Of a stretch of 64,000 nucleotides of DNA, positions 52,603 to 62,441 are shown in pieces. The notes under the pieces are model-generated. The model was not told the DNA's origin, did no database searches, and worked only from the letters and a program-made list of their open reading frames with translations. The stretch's first letter is position 1; each line of letters starts with the position of its first letter. Both the position numbers and the translations under genes were made by a program. The stretch is from Rariloculus sp965263005 (GTDB lineage Bacteria; Pseudomonadota; Gammaproteobacteria; Steroidobacterales; Rariloculaceae), in NCBI RefSeq assembly GCF_965263005.1, contig NZ_OZ253579.1:2666001-2730000 (forward strand), written 5' to 3'.

Positions 52603-53076
52603 ATGGCGACACCTGCCCCAGGCGAACAGACTCCCGCATTCGAGGCGGAGGCCACCGACGGCAAGACGATCTCGAGCGAGCATCTGCGCGGGCGCCCGTT
52701 CGTGCTGTACTTCTATCCGCGCGACAACACGCCGGGATGCACGGCGCAGAGCAAGGATTTCCGGGACCGGCATGCCGAGTTCGAGCACCGCGAGGTCGTG
52801 GTGCTGGGCGTCTCGAGAGACAGTTTGATCTCGCATGAGAAATTCAGGTCGAAATTCGGCTTCCCCTTTGACTTGATTTCCGACAGGGATGAGACGCTTT
52901 GCGGCTTGTTTGACGTGATCAAACAGAAGAATATGTACGGGAAGAAGGTGCGCGGCATCGAGCGAAGCACGTTTCTGTGCGATTCCGATGGGGTTTTGGT
53001 GCGCGAATGGCGTAAGGTTAAGATCAGGGGGCATGTCGACGAAGTCCTCGAGGCCGTCGAGGCACTGGAAAGGTAG
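52603..53076 (+). CDS. bcp: Thioredoxin-dependent thiol peroxidase (Bcp/PrxQ)
   Basis: 157 residues. The peroxidatic Cys is in FYPRDNTPGCTAQ. The position five residues later that carries the resolving Cys in E. coli Bcp is not Cys here (SKDFRD), so this is a one-Cys or atypical PrxQ. It reduces H2O2 and organic hydroperoxides. It lies 16 bp after gcvR. Confidence 0.93.
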   Translation: MATPAPGEQTPAFEAEATDGKTISSEHLRGRPFVLYFYPRDNTPGCTAQSKDFRDRHAEFEHREVVVLGVSRDSLISHEKFRSKFGFPFDLISDRDETLCGLFDVIKQKNMYGKKVRGIERSTFLCDSDGVLVREWRKVKIRGHVDEVLEAVEALER

Positions 53077-53154
53077 ACAAGCCGATGCGCTTGCGATGGC
53101 CTGTGAAGTCGATGGAGTACGAGCGCGGCACCGGTTGGGCCGCTTAGGAACACA

Positions 53155-54669
53155 ATGCGTTCGCACCTGTCCAAACATGCAATGACGTGGGGCCCGAAAA
53201 TCGTTGCCTGCCTGTGCGCCGCGCTGAGCTGGCACAGCGCTTGCGTCGCGCAGTCTCGCGAGTTGCCCGACTTCGGCAGCCCGGCCGACACCATCCTGAA
53301 CAGGAGCAAGGAAGCCCAGCTAGGCCGCAGCGTCATGCTGCAATTGAGAAGCGCCGGCGCCATCGTCGAAGATCCGCAGCTCACCGAGTACATCAGGATC
53401 CTGGGATCGCGGCTGGCAAGTCAGGCCAACAATGGCGACTTCGATTTCAACTTCTTTGTCATCGACGATCAGCGCATCAACGCATTCGCGATGCCCGGCG
53501 GACACATCGGCGTCCACACCGGGCTGATATCGGCCAGTGAGAACGAGAGCGAGCTCGCTGGCGTGCTTGCTCACGAGGTGTCCCACGTCACGCAGCGCCA
53601 CATCGCGCGCTCGATTTATGACAACCAGCGCATGAGCATCGTGTCGATCGCGACGATGCTCGCCGCGATTCTGATCGGCGCCGCAACCGACTCGACCGAG
53701 GCGACACAGGGTCTGCTGATGGGATCGCAAGCCGCGCAGCTACAGCGCCAGATCAACTTCACGCGATCGAACGAGCACGAAGCAGACAGGATCGGCATGG
53801 GCGTGCTGGCCGCCGCGGGATTCGACCCGAACGGCATGGCGAGCTTCTTCGAGAAGCTGTCTATCCGCTACGGTGCGGCGAGGCAGAACGTGCCCCAGAT
53901 GCTGCAGACGCACCCGGTGACAGGATCCCGCATTGCCGAGGCGCGCGGCCGCGCACGGCAGCTACCGCAACGGGAGCACATCGACAGCCGCGGCTACAGC
54001 CTCGCCAAGGCGAGGATTATGGTGCTCAACGCGGCAACACCCGATGTCGCGCTCGCCCAGTTCGACGAGCTTGATGACGATTCTCCGGCGAAACGGTACG
54101 GCCGGGCCCTGGCACTATCGAGAATGACGCTCAGCGACGATGCGGAACGCCTGTTTCGCTCGCTCGTGACCGACTTTCCGACCGTCATCACCTACCGTAT
54201 CGGCCACGCCGAGGCACTGATGGCGAGCGGCTACACGGAGCTTGCGATGGAGGTGTACGAGGAAGCGTCAGAGCTCTTCCCGCGCAACGTGCCACTCACG
54301 ATCAGCTACGCAGAAGCGCTGATCGACACGCGGCAGCCGGCCAAAGCGCACAGTTTCCTGCTCGATCTGTTAAACAACGTGCCGCCGACTCCGGCCCAGA
54401 TCCAGCTCATCGCACGCGCCGCGAATGCCGAGGGCGATGTCGGCAATGCGCAGTACTACATGGGTGAGTACTGGCTTTCGGTTGGCAACCTCCCGCTCGC
54501 GATCGACCAGATAAGGATGGCGCTTGAAGCCCCCGGTGTGGACATCGTCGACAAGGCGCGCTTTGAGGCCAAGCTTGAGCTGTGGACCTCGTTCCTGCCC
54601 GAGGACGATCGCCGCCGCGGGCCGCGGCGCGGCCGCGGCGACGAGGCTGGGGGTCGATCCCGAGGGTAG
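53155..54669 (+). CDS. bepA: BepA-like periplasmic M48 metalloprotease
   Basis: 504 residues. Signal peptide to about residue 31. The zinc motif HEVSH is at 140-144, with the third ligand Glu in NEHEADRIGMGVL. C-terminal tetratricopeptide helices run from about residue 270 to 470 and end in a basic Arg/Gly tail. BepA degrades or assists LptD assembly at the BAM complex. In E. coli it lies in the same gcvR-bcp neighbourhood. Confidence 0.92.
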   Translation: MRSHLSKHAMTWGPKIVACLCAALSWHSACVAQSRELPDFGSPADTILNRSKEAQLGRSVMLQLRSAGAIVEDPQLTEYIRILGSRLASQANNGDFDFNFFVIDDQRINAFAMPGGHIGVHTGLISASENESELAGVLAHEVSHVTQRHIARSIYDNQRMSIVSIATMLAAILIGAATDSTEATQGLLMGSQAAQLQRQINFTRSNEHEADRIGMGVLAAAGFDPNGMASFFEKLSIRYGAARQNVPQMLQTHPVTGSRIAEARGRARQLPQREHIDSRGYSLAKARIMVLNAATPDVALAQFDELDDDSPAKRYGRALALSRMTLSDDAERLFRSLVTDFPTVITYRIGHAEALMASGYTELAMEVYEEASELFPRNVPLTISYAEALIDTRQPAKAHSFLLDLLNNVPPTPAQIQLIARAANAEGDVGNAQYYMGEYWLSVGNLPLAIDQIRMALEAPGVDIVDKARFEAKLELWTSFLPEDDRRRGPRRGRGDEAGGRSRG

Positions 54670-54727
54670 ACGTGTCGATCGCCGGGAGCCGGCGACTGGC
54701 GCGCTCAGACCAGCGCGGTCACCATCG

Positions 54728-54800
54728 CTGGCAGCCCGTGGTAAAACCCCGCCTCGCACCGAGACCGGCGGGGCGCCCGCCCGACAAGGCGCGAAGCGGC
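54728..54800 (+). repeat. Structured intergenic repeat, copy I (half element)
   Basis: Left outer arm (CTGGCAGCCCGTGG) and left inner arm (CGCCCGCCCGAC, the same version as copy G) are present; the rest is missing. It lies between the convergent bepA and aldolase genes. Confidence 0.82.
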
Positions 54801-54818
54801 GACCCGCGACGGTCGTAC

Positions 54819-55841
54819 TCAGGCTGCTGCCGACTCCATCGACTGATCGTAGGCGCCCGTTCGGGCAAGCCCGTTGAGCTTCGCGCGCAATGAGAACGCG
54901 GACTGCCCGGCCGCAAAATTCTCCGCACGCCCCGACCACGCGCTGAGCGCCGCGGCTTGGAGCGCCCGGCCATACGAGAATGACAGCTCCCACGGATGCG
55001 GCCCGAGCTTGTTCATCGCGTTCAGATGCGCCGTTGCATCGGTATCGCTTTGCCCGCCGGACAAGAACGCGATGCCCGGCACCTGGGCCGGGACGTTGGC
55101 GGTGAGGCAGCTAACGGTGGCTTCCGCAACCTCCTCCGCCGAGGCTTGCCGTGCGCATTTCATACCGGGAATCACCATGTTGGGCTTGAGCACGATCCCG
55201 TCGAGCGCAACGCGATGCGCCTCAAGCTGAGCGAACGTCCGGTCCAGCGTACGGCTCGTCACTTCGCCGCAGCGTTCGATGTCGTGGGCGCCGTCCATGA
55301 GTACTTCGGGCTCGACGATCGGCACGATCCCGGCCTCCTGGCACAACGCCGCGTAGCGCGCCAGCGCGTGGGCGTTCGCGAGTATGCAGAAGTCGGTCGG
55401 AATCCCGGTGCCTATATCGATAACGGCGCGCCACTTCGCAAACCGGGCGCCCAGTTCGCGGTACTCGGCAAGCCGTTCGCGCAGGCCATCGAGACCCTCG
55501 GTAACCGTCTCGCCGGGGAATCCGGCCAGCGCTTTCGCGCCCTTGTCCACCTTGATGCCCGGTATCACGCCCCGGTTGGCAAGATACTCGGGAAACGGCG
55601 TACCGTCGGACGTACTCTGCCGCAACGTCTCGTCGAACAGAATGACGCCGCTGATGTGCTTCGATGCGCCCGGCGCCGTGAAGAGCATTTCCCGGTAGCT
55701 GCGGCGATTTTCCTCGGTCGACTCGGCCGAGATCATGTCGAACCGCTTCTTGATCGTCGGCGAGCTTTCGTCCGCCGCCAGGATGCCCTTGCCCGGCGCA
55801 ACCATCGCCCGAGCCACGGCAGTCAGTTCCGTGCCACTCAT
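54819..55841 (-). CDS. Class I fructose-bisphosphate aldolase
   Basis: 340 residues from the ATG following GGAGG. GILAADESSPTIKKRFD, KWRAVIDIGTG, IVEPEVLMDG and the Schiff-base Lys in GIVLKPNMVIPG, ending LSFSYGRALQ, define the animal-type class I enzyme. It splits fructose 1,6-bisphosphate without a metal. Bacterial class I enzymes of this type are common in gammaproteobacteria beside class II ones. Confidence 0.95.
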   Translation of the reverse strand: MSGTELTAVARAMVAPGKGILAADESSPTIKKRFDMISAESTEENRRSYREMLFTAPGASKHISGVILFDETLRQSTSDGTPFPEYLANRGVIPGIKVDKGAKALAGFPGETVTEGLDGLRERLAEYRELGARFAKWRAVIDIGTGIPTDFCILANAHALARYAALCQEAGIVPIVEPEVLMDGAHDIERCGEVTSRTLDRTFAQLEAHRVALDGIVLKPNMVIPGMKCARQASAEEVAEATVSCLTANVPAQVPGIAFLSGGQSDTDATAHLNAMNKLGPHPWELSFSYGRALQAAALSAWSGRAENFAAGQSAFSLRAKLNGLARTGAYDQSMESAAA

Positions 55842-56059
55842 CAGAACCTCCGCTAATGCTGTCGTTGGATGTCCAGGCGCGCCGGGAAATCCCGCGCGCC
55901 ACGGCGACAAGGATAGCCAGTTTCCACCGCCTGAGCGATTCCGGCGCACCGTGGCGCCCACACAGAGCTGCTCCTGCACGGCATCGAAACAGGCCGCGCT
56001 CGCTGATCCGCGCCTGAACGAGCAACGCTCCCAGGCCGCGCCAAGCGTCGTTGATCCTC

Positions 56060-56117
56060 CGTCGCCTTGCAGTTCGTCGCCTTGCAGTTCGGAGCTTTGC
56101 AGTTCGGAGCTTTGCAG
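56060..56117 (+). repeat. Four 15-bp tandem repeats upstream of the suf regulator
   Basis: Units CGTCGCCTTGCAGTT (twice), then CGGAGCTTTGCAGTT and CGGAGCTTTGCAG. Each contains TTGCAG. The last copy of that hexamer is well placed as a -35 element of the regulator gene. The rest of the 55842-56172 gap (aldolase side) shows no gene. Confidence 0.9.
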
Positions 56118-56141
56118 CCAGGGATCAATCAGTACTAAAAT
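56112..56141 (+). promoter_or_regulatory. Candidate promoter of the suf operon regulator
   Basis: TTGCAG at 56112-56117 and TAAAAT at 56136-56141 are separated by 18 bp. A transcript starting near 56148 would have a leader of about 25 nt before the ATG. Confidence 0.55.
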
Positions 56142-56147
56142 AGTACT
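56131..56147 (+). promoter_or_regulatory. Candidate Rrf2/IscR-type operator over the -10
   Basis: AGTACTA-AAA-TAGTACT is a perfect seven-base inverted repeat with a three-base spacer. Type 1 IscR sites have the core GACTR-www-YAGTC; this site keeps the ACTA-www-TAGT core and spacing but changes the flanking G/C to T/A. It covers the -10, so binding should repress. Confidence 0.6.
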
Positions 56148-56172
56148 CTATCACTCACAAGCGGGTCCGAAA

Positions 56173-56631
56173 ATGCTGAGAATGAGCAAATTGACCGACT
56201 ACGGCACGCTGGTGCTTGCCGAGTTGGCATCGGAAACACGAAATCTTGCCTCCGCCGGACAGGTCGCGGACGCAACCCATATTGGCCGCCCGACCGTGAG
56301 CAAGCTGTTGAAGTCGCTGACCCGCGCCGGGCTTGTCGTATCTGAGCGAGGCGCGCGGGGCGGTTATGCTCTGGCGCGCGCACCTGAGCAGATCAGCGCC
56401 GCGCAAATCATCGATGCGCTCGAAGGACCGGTCGCAATCACCGAGTGCAGCTCTGTCGACGGCTCCTGCAATATCGAACAGTTCTGCCGTGTCGGCCGGG
56501 CCTGGCAGAGGATCAACCGAAGTATTCGCAACTCCCTGCAGCAAGTCAGCCTCGCCGACCTGCAGATCGATTCCGAGCCGCCCGCGGGGCTCAACCTCAA
56601 GCGCGACCTGACAGCAACGACCGCGCAATAA
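56173..56631 (+). CDS. Rrf2-family Fe-S regulator of the SUF operon
   Basis: 152 residues. An N-terminal winged helix (MSKLTDYGTLVLAELA, HIGRPTVSKLLKSLTRAG) is followed by the cysteines Cys92, Cys99 and Cys105 that would hold a [2Fe-2S] cluster (ECSSVDGSC then FC). The spacing is one residue longer than in IscR. It is 20 bp upstream of sufB and probably autoregulates through the operator before it. Confidence 0.92.
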   Translation: MLRMSKLTDYGTLVLAELASETRNLASAGQVADATHIGRPTVSKLLKSLTRAGLVVSERGARGGYALARAPEQISAAQIIDALEGPVAITECSSVDGSCNIEQFCRVGRAWQRINRSIRNSLQQVSLADLQIDSEPPAGLNLKRDLTATTAQ

Positions 56632-56651
56632 CACGGGAATTGAGGACGGCA

Positions 56652-58100
<1,449 letters not shown>

Positions 58101-58117
58101 ACGTAAGGAAGCAGCAA

Positions 58118-58873
58118 GTGTTGACGATCGAGAACCTCCACGTCAGCGTCGAGGACCGGCCGATTCTCAAGGGCCTCGACCTGACCGTCAATGCCGGCGA
58201 AGTCCACGCGATCATGGGTCCGAACGGTTCCGGCAAGAGCACGCTGGCCCAGGTGCTCGCCGGCAAGGACAGCTATTCCATCACGCAAGGCCGCGTCTCG
58301 TACCGCGGCCAGGACCTGCTGGACATGGAGCCCGAGGAGCGTGCGCGCCGCGGCGTATTCCTCGCGTTTCAGTATCCCACCGAAATCCCTGGCGTGAACA
58401 ACACCTATTTGCTCAAAGCCGCGCTCAATGCCAAGCGTCAGGCGAACGGCGAGCAACCTGTCGACGCCTTCGAGCTCATGCGGCTCATCAGGAGCAAGAT
58501 GGAGCTCATGAAAATCTCCAGGGAATTCCTCAATCGCAGCGTGAACGAGGGATTCTCGGGCGGCGAGAAGAAGCGTAACGAGATCCTGCAGATGCTCGTG
58601 CTCGAGCCCAGCCTCGCGATACTCGACGAGACGGATTCCGGCCTCGACGTGGATGCGCTGAAAATCGTCGCGGCAGGCGTCAACAGCTTGCGCAGCGAGG
58701 ACCGATCGATGGTTCTCGTCACGCATTACGAGCGCTTGCTTGAGCTTATCGTTCCCGACCACGTGCACGTTCTGGCCGATGGGCGAATCGTCAGGTCGGG
58801 GGACCGCAAGCTCGCACGCGAGCTCGATGCGCGCGGCTACGACTGGGTACACGACGAGGCAGCCAACGCGTGA
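58118..58873 (+). CDS. sufC: SufC ATPase
   Basis: 251 residues from a GTG. Walker A GPNGSGKSTL, signature FSGGEKKRNEILQML, Walker B LAILDETDSGLD and switch His in VLVTHYERLL. It powers SufBCD. Its stop overlaps the sufD GTG. Confidence 0.96.
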   Translation: MLTIENLHVSVEDRPILKGLDLTVNAGEVHAIMGPNGSGKSTLAQVLAGKDSYSITQGRVSYRGQDLLDMEPEERARRGVFLAFQYPTEIPGVNNTYLLKAALNAKRQANGEQPVDAFELMRLIRSKMELMKISREFLNRSVNEGFSGGEKKRNEILQMLVLEPSLAILDETDSGLDVDALKIVAAGVNSLRSEDRSMVLVTHYERLLELIVPDHVHVLADGRIVRSGDRKLARELDARGYDWVHDEAANA

Positions 58874-60180
58874 TCACCGAAGCGTTGAATCGGCAGTTCG
58901 CGGCGCAATTCGACCGCCTGGCGGGGTCGGCCGACGCCACCGCGCGCAGGATCGCTGCGTTCGAAGCATTCGCGGCCACGGGTTTTCCGACCCGCAAAAG
59001 CGAGCGTTGGCGTTATACGGACCTTCGGCCAATCTCATCCGCCGAGCTTGATTTCACGCCTGAACCGCCCGGCGACGAGCTGATTTCGCGCGTTGCCGCG
59101 TCACTTGAGCAACTGGATTTTGACGCTGCGGCGCCCAGGCTCGTTTTCATTGACGGCTTCCATTCACAAGCACTGTCGCGAAACATCGGCGCGGCCGGGC
59201 TGCGCGTCGAGAGCCTCGCGACAATCGCGGAGGCCGACCGGCCGGCGTGCGCGCACGCCGCACTCGACGGTCATCCGCTCGCCACGCTCAACGCGGCGTT
59301 CGCGCGCGAGGGCGCACTGATCGCGGCCGACGAAGGCGCCGCGCCCGCTGCCCCGGTACAGCTTGTATTCGCGGCTAGCGGGCAACCGGGGCTCGCGGCC
59401 CAACCCCGCGTCATCATCGATCTCGCGCGAGGCGCAGAAGTTGCGGTCGTTCAGCATCTTGTCGATATCGGGCCCGCAAGCGGCTGGTTCAACGCGGTGA
59501 CCGAGATCTCGCAGGCACCGAGTTCGAAGCTCACGCTCTACCGCCTCCAGGATCACAGCAAAGTGCAGTTTCATACGGCGCTGATGCGCGCTGAGCTTGC
59601 CGACGACGCGAAGCTGACTTGCGGCTATTTCGATCTCGGCGGACGTCTCGTGCGCAACGATCTCGATATCAAGCTCGCGGGGCCGGGCGCCGAGGCTGAT
59701 CTCTTCGGCATCTTCCTCGCCTCGTCAGGCCAGCACACCGACAACCATATCCGTGTAGACCACATCGCGCCCCGAACGAAGAGCAGCGAAACGTTTCGCG
59801 GCATCATCGGCGACGCGGGCCGCGGCGTTTTCAACGGCAAGGTTGTCGTGCACCGCGACGCTCAGAACATCGATGCCCAGCAAAGCAGCGACAACCTGCT
59901 GCTTTCCGACAACGCCGAGATCGACACCAAACCCGAGCTCGAGATCTACGCCGACGACGTCAAGTGCAGTCACGGCGCGACGATCGGCGAACTCGACGAA
60001 GAGCAATTGTTCTACTTGCGCACGCGCGGTCTGGCCGACAACGTGGCCCGGAATCTTCTGACGTTCGCGTTCGCAAACACCGTTCTCGAGCGCATCGCAC
60101 TGCCGCAGCTACGAGAACGCATTGCCGCCCGCGTGGCGGCTCATCTGCCGAACGGCGAAGCCACGGACAAGTTGCCATGA
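58870..60180 (+). CDS. sufD: SufD scaffold subunit
   Basis: 436 residues from a GTG overlapping sufC. The C-terminal SufBD core reads VVVHRDAQNIDAQQSSDNLL and CSHGATIGELDEEQLFYLRT, with the conserved His of SufD. Partner of SufB and SufC. Confidence 0.95.
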   Translation: MITEALNRQFAAQFDRLAGSADATARRIAAFEAFAATGFPTRKSERWRYTDLRPISSAELDFTPEPPGDELISRVAASLEQLDFDAAAPRLVFIDGFHSQALSRNIGAAGLRVESLATIAEADRPACAHAALDGHPLATLNAAFAREGALIAADEGAAPAAPVQLVFAASGQPGLAAQPRVIIDLARGAEVAVVQHLVDIGPASGWFNAVTEISQAPSSKLTLYRLQDHSKVQFHTALMRAELADDAKLTCGYFDLGGRLVRNDLDIKLAGPGAEADLFGIFLASSGQHTDNHIRVDHIAPRTKSSETFRGIIGDAGRGVFNGKVVVHRDAQNIDAQQSSDNLLLSDNAEIDTKPELEIYADDVKCSHGATIGELDEEQLFYLRTRGLADNVARNLLTFAFANTVLERIALPQLRERIAARVAAHLPNGEATDKLP

Positions 60181-61433
60181 GCGCCGCGGTGACGAGCAAC
60201 GCAAGCGACGCGCTGATCACCGACATCGCTTCGCTGCGCGGAGACTTTCCGGCGTTGCGCCAGCGTGTCCACAACCGGCCGCTCGCCTATCTCGACAGCG
60301 CTGCATCCTCACAATGCCCGCAAACCGTCATCGACGCGATCGTCAGGCAACAGAGCCAGAACCACTCGAACGTGCACCGCGGCGTGCATCAGCTCGGCGA
60401 ACGCGCGACGATGGCCTACGAGTCCGCCCGCGAGCGTGTGCGCGACTACGTCAACGCCGCCAGCGAGCACGAGATCGTGTTCACGCGCGGCACGACAGAA
60501 TCGATCAATCTCGCCGCGACCAGCCTCGGCGGGAGCATGTTGTCGGCAGGTGACGAAGTGCTCATCACCTGGATGGAGCACCATTCCAATATCGTTCCGT
60601 GGCAGATGATCTGCGAGAAGACCGGCGCGCACCTGGTTCCAGTCCCGATCACGGATGCAGGCGAGATCGACCTCGAGGCTTTCGACCGCCTGCTGAACGA
60701 GCGGACGAAGATCGTGGCATTCGTGCACGTGTCAAATGCGCTCGGCACGGTTAATCCGGCCCGCGAGCTCATCGAGAAGGCCCACGCCGCAGGTGCCGTC
60801 GTCGTCGTCGACGGCGCCCAGGCCATGCCTCACAGGCGGGTTGACGTGCGCGAGCTCGACTGCGATTTCTACGCGTTCTCGGGCCACAAGATGTTCGGCC
60901 CTACGGGCATCGGCGTGCTGTACGGTAAAGAGCGTCTGCTCGAGGCGATTCCCCCCTACCAGGGCGGCGGCGAGATGATCCTGACCGTCAGCTTCGAGCG
61001 CACGACATACAACGCCCTGCCCTACAAGTTCGAGGCCGGGACACCGAACATCACGGGCGCCGCGGGCCTCGGCGCGGCCGTCGACTACCTGTCGCGAATC
61101 GACTTTGCCGCGCTTGAAGCACACGAAACAGCGCTGCTCGATTATGCGACCGAGCGGCTCAGCGAATTCGGCTGCGCGAGCATCATCGGCACGGCAGCGG
61201 ACAAAGCGAGCGTGCTGTCGTTCGTCATTGACGGCATACACGCTCACGATGTCGGCACGATCGTCGACGGCGCCGGCGTCGCCGTCAGAACGGGCCACCA
61301 TTGCGCCATGCCTGTCATGGAACGTTTCGGCGTGCCGGCAACGGCAAGGGCTTCGTTCGCGCTATACAACAACGAGGATGACGTCGATCAACTGATCGTC
61401 GGACTCAGGCAAGCGGTGGAGCTATTCCGGTGA
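60177..61433 (+). CDS. sufS: Cysteine desulfurase SufS (group II)
   Basis: 418 residues. The PLP Lys is in FSGHKMFGPTG and the catalytic Cys376 in RTGHHCAMPVM. It supplies sulfur to the SUF scaffold. Its ATG overlaps the sufD stop (ATGA). Confidence 0.96.
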   Translation: MSAAVTSNASDALITDIASLRGDFPALRQRVHNRPLAYLDSAASSQCPQTVIDAIVRQQSQNHSNVHRGVHQLGERATMAYESARERVRDYVNAASEHEIVFTRGTTESINLAATSLGGSMLSAGDEVLITWMEHHSNIVPWQMICEKTGAHLVPVPITDAGEIDLEAFDRLLNERTKIVAFVHVSNALGTVNPARELIEKAHAAGAVVVVDGAQAMPHRRVDVRELDCDFYAFSGHKMFGPTGIGVLYGKERLLEAIPPYQGGGEMILTVSFERTTYNALPYKFEAGTPNITGAAGLGAAVDYLSRIDFAALEAHETALLDYATERLSEFGCASIIGTAADKASVLSFVIDGIHAHDVGTIVDGAGVAVRTGHHCAMPVMERFGVPATARASFALYNNEDDVDQLIVGLRQAVELFR

Positions 61434-61876
61434 ACGAGTTGCAAGAGCTGTACCGGGAAGTCATTCTCGACCACAACCGGCAACCGAGGAACTTCGGGGA
61501 AATCGAGGATGCAGATCGCGTCATCGAGGGCGTCAACCCGTTGTGCGGCGACAGGATGACGCTCTATCTCAAGCTCGACGGCTCCACCGTGCAGGACGTG
61601 TGCTTCAAGGGCACCGGCTGTGCGATTTCCGTGGCCTCGTCGTCACTGATGACCGAGCGGATCAAGGGCGCCTCGATCGACGAGACGTTGGACCTTTTCG
61701 AGATGGTTCACGAGATGCTGACAAGCGCCGGCGACGAACCGCCCGAAGAGCTTGAAAAGCTCGTCGCGCTCGCCGGCGTGCGCGAATACCCCAGCCGCGT
61801 CAAGTGCGCGAGCCTTGCCTGGCATGCGCTCAAAGCCGCGCTGACCGGAGCCGGGCACGAGATTTCGACGGAGTAG
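61430..61876 (+). CDS. sufU: SufU-type sulfur acceptor / scaffold protein
   Basis: 148 residues from a GTG overlapping sufS. The zinc ligands expected for SufU are present: Cys39-Gly-Asp41, Cys64 and Cys126. In Gram-positive bacteria zinc SufU receives sulfur from SufS, the role SufE has in E. coli. No sufE or sufA is present here. Confidence 0.93.
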   Translation: MNELQELYREVILDHNRQPRNFGEIEDADRVIEGVNPLCGDRMTLYLKLDGSTVQDVCFKGTGCAISVASSSLMTERIKGASIDETLDLFEMVHEMLTSAGDEPPEELEKLVALAGVREYPSRVKCASLAWHALKAALTGAGHEISTE

Positions 61877-61878
61877 CG

Positions 61879-62430
61879 ATGTATCACCCGCAGAACGAAC
61901 CTGTGACGTTTTCAAGAGACTGCGACGCCGTGTTGATACCGGTCGGCGATGCTGTCGTGCTGCACGAAGGGCTCACTGGCTTCATCACCCAGTCGCTTGG
62001 CGGCAGCTTCACGGTATACATAGAAGGCAATCTGTTCCGCGTTGCCGGTATCGATGCCGATGCGATCGGCAAGGAACCGATCAAGCCGCCCGAGGTTTCC
62101 GAAGACGCGACCGAAGACGAGATCGAATTCATCGTATGGCAGCAGATGCGCACCTGCTACGACCCCGAGATTCCGATCAACATTGTCGACCTGGGCCTGG
62201 TCTACGAGTGCGAGATTCGCCGCGATGACACCCGGCAGCGCATTGTCGGCATAAAAATGACGTTGACGGCCCCGGGTTGCGGCATGGGAGACATACTCAC
62301 GGCGGATGTGCGCGAGAAGATCGAGATAGTCCCCACGGTCGCGCGCGCCGACGTCGAACTCGTATTCGATCCGCCATGGAATCAGTCGATGATGTCCGAG
62401 GAAGCCCGCCTCGAGACTGGCCTGTTCTAG
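61879..62430 (+). CDS. sufT: SufT (DUF59) Fe-S carrier-like protein
   Basis: 183 residues. The C-terminal DUF59/MIP18 domain reads CYDPEIPINIVDLGLVYECE and TLTAPGCGMGDILT, with the conserved Cys, and ends DPPWNQSMMSEEAR. The N-terminal 80 residues are the SufT extension. It assists Fe-S protein maturation. It starts 2 bp after sufU. Confidence 0.93.
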   Translation: MYHPQNEPVTFSRDCDAVLIPVGDAVVLHEGLTGFITQSLGGSFTVYIEGNLFRVAGIDADAIGKEPIKPPEVSEDATEDEIEFIVWQQMRTCYDPEIPINIVDLGLVYECEIRRDDTRQRIVGIKMTLTAPGCGMGDILTADVREKIEIVPTVARADVELVFDPPWNQSMMSEEARLETGLF

Positions 62431-62441
62431 CAGCCGGCAGC

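Noticed and set aside
55853..56128. Minus-strand frame starting with a KAPNC/KATNC pentapeptide repeat
   Set aside because: It is the 15-bp tandem repeat read in reverse; no ribosome site, and the rest is low complexity.
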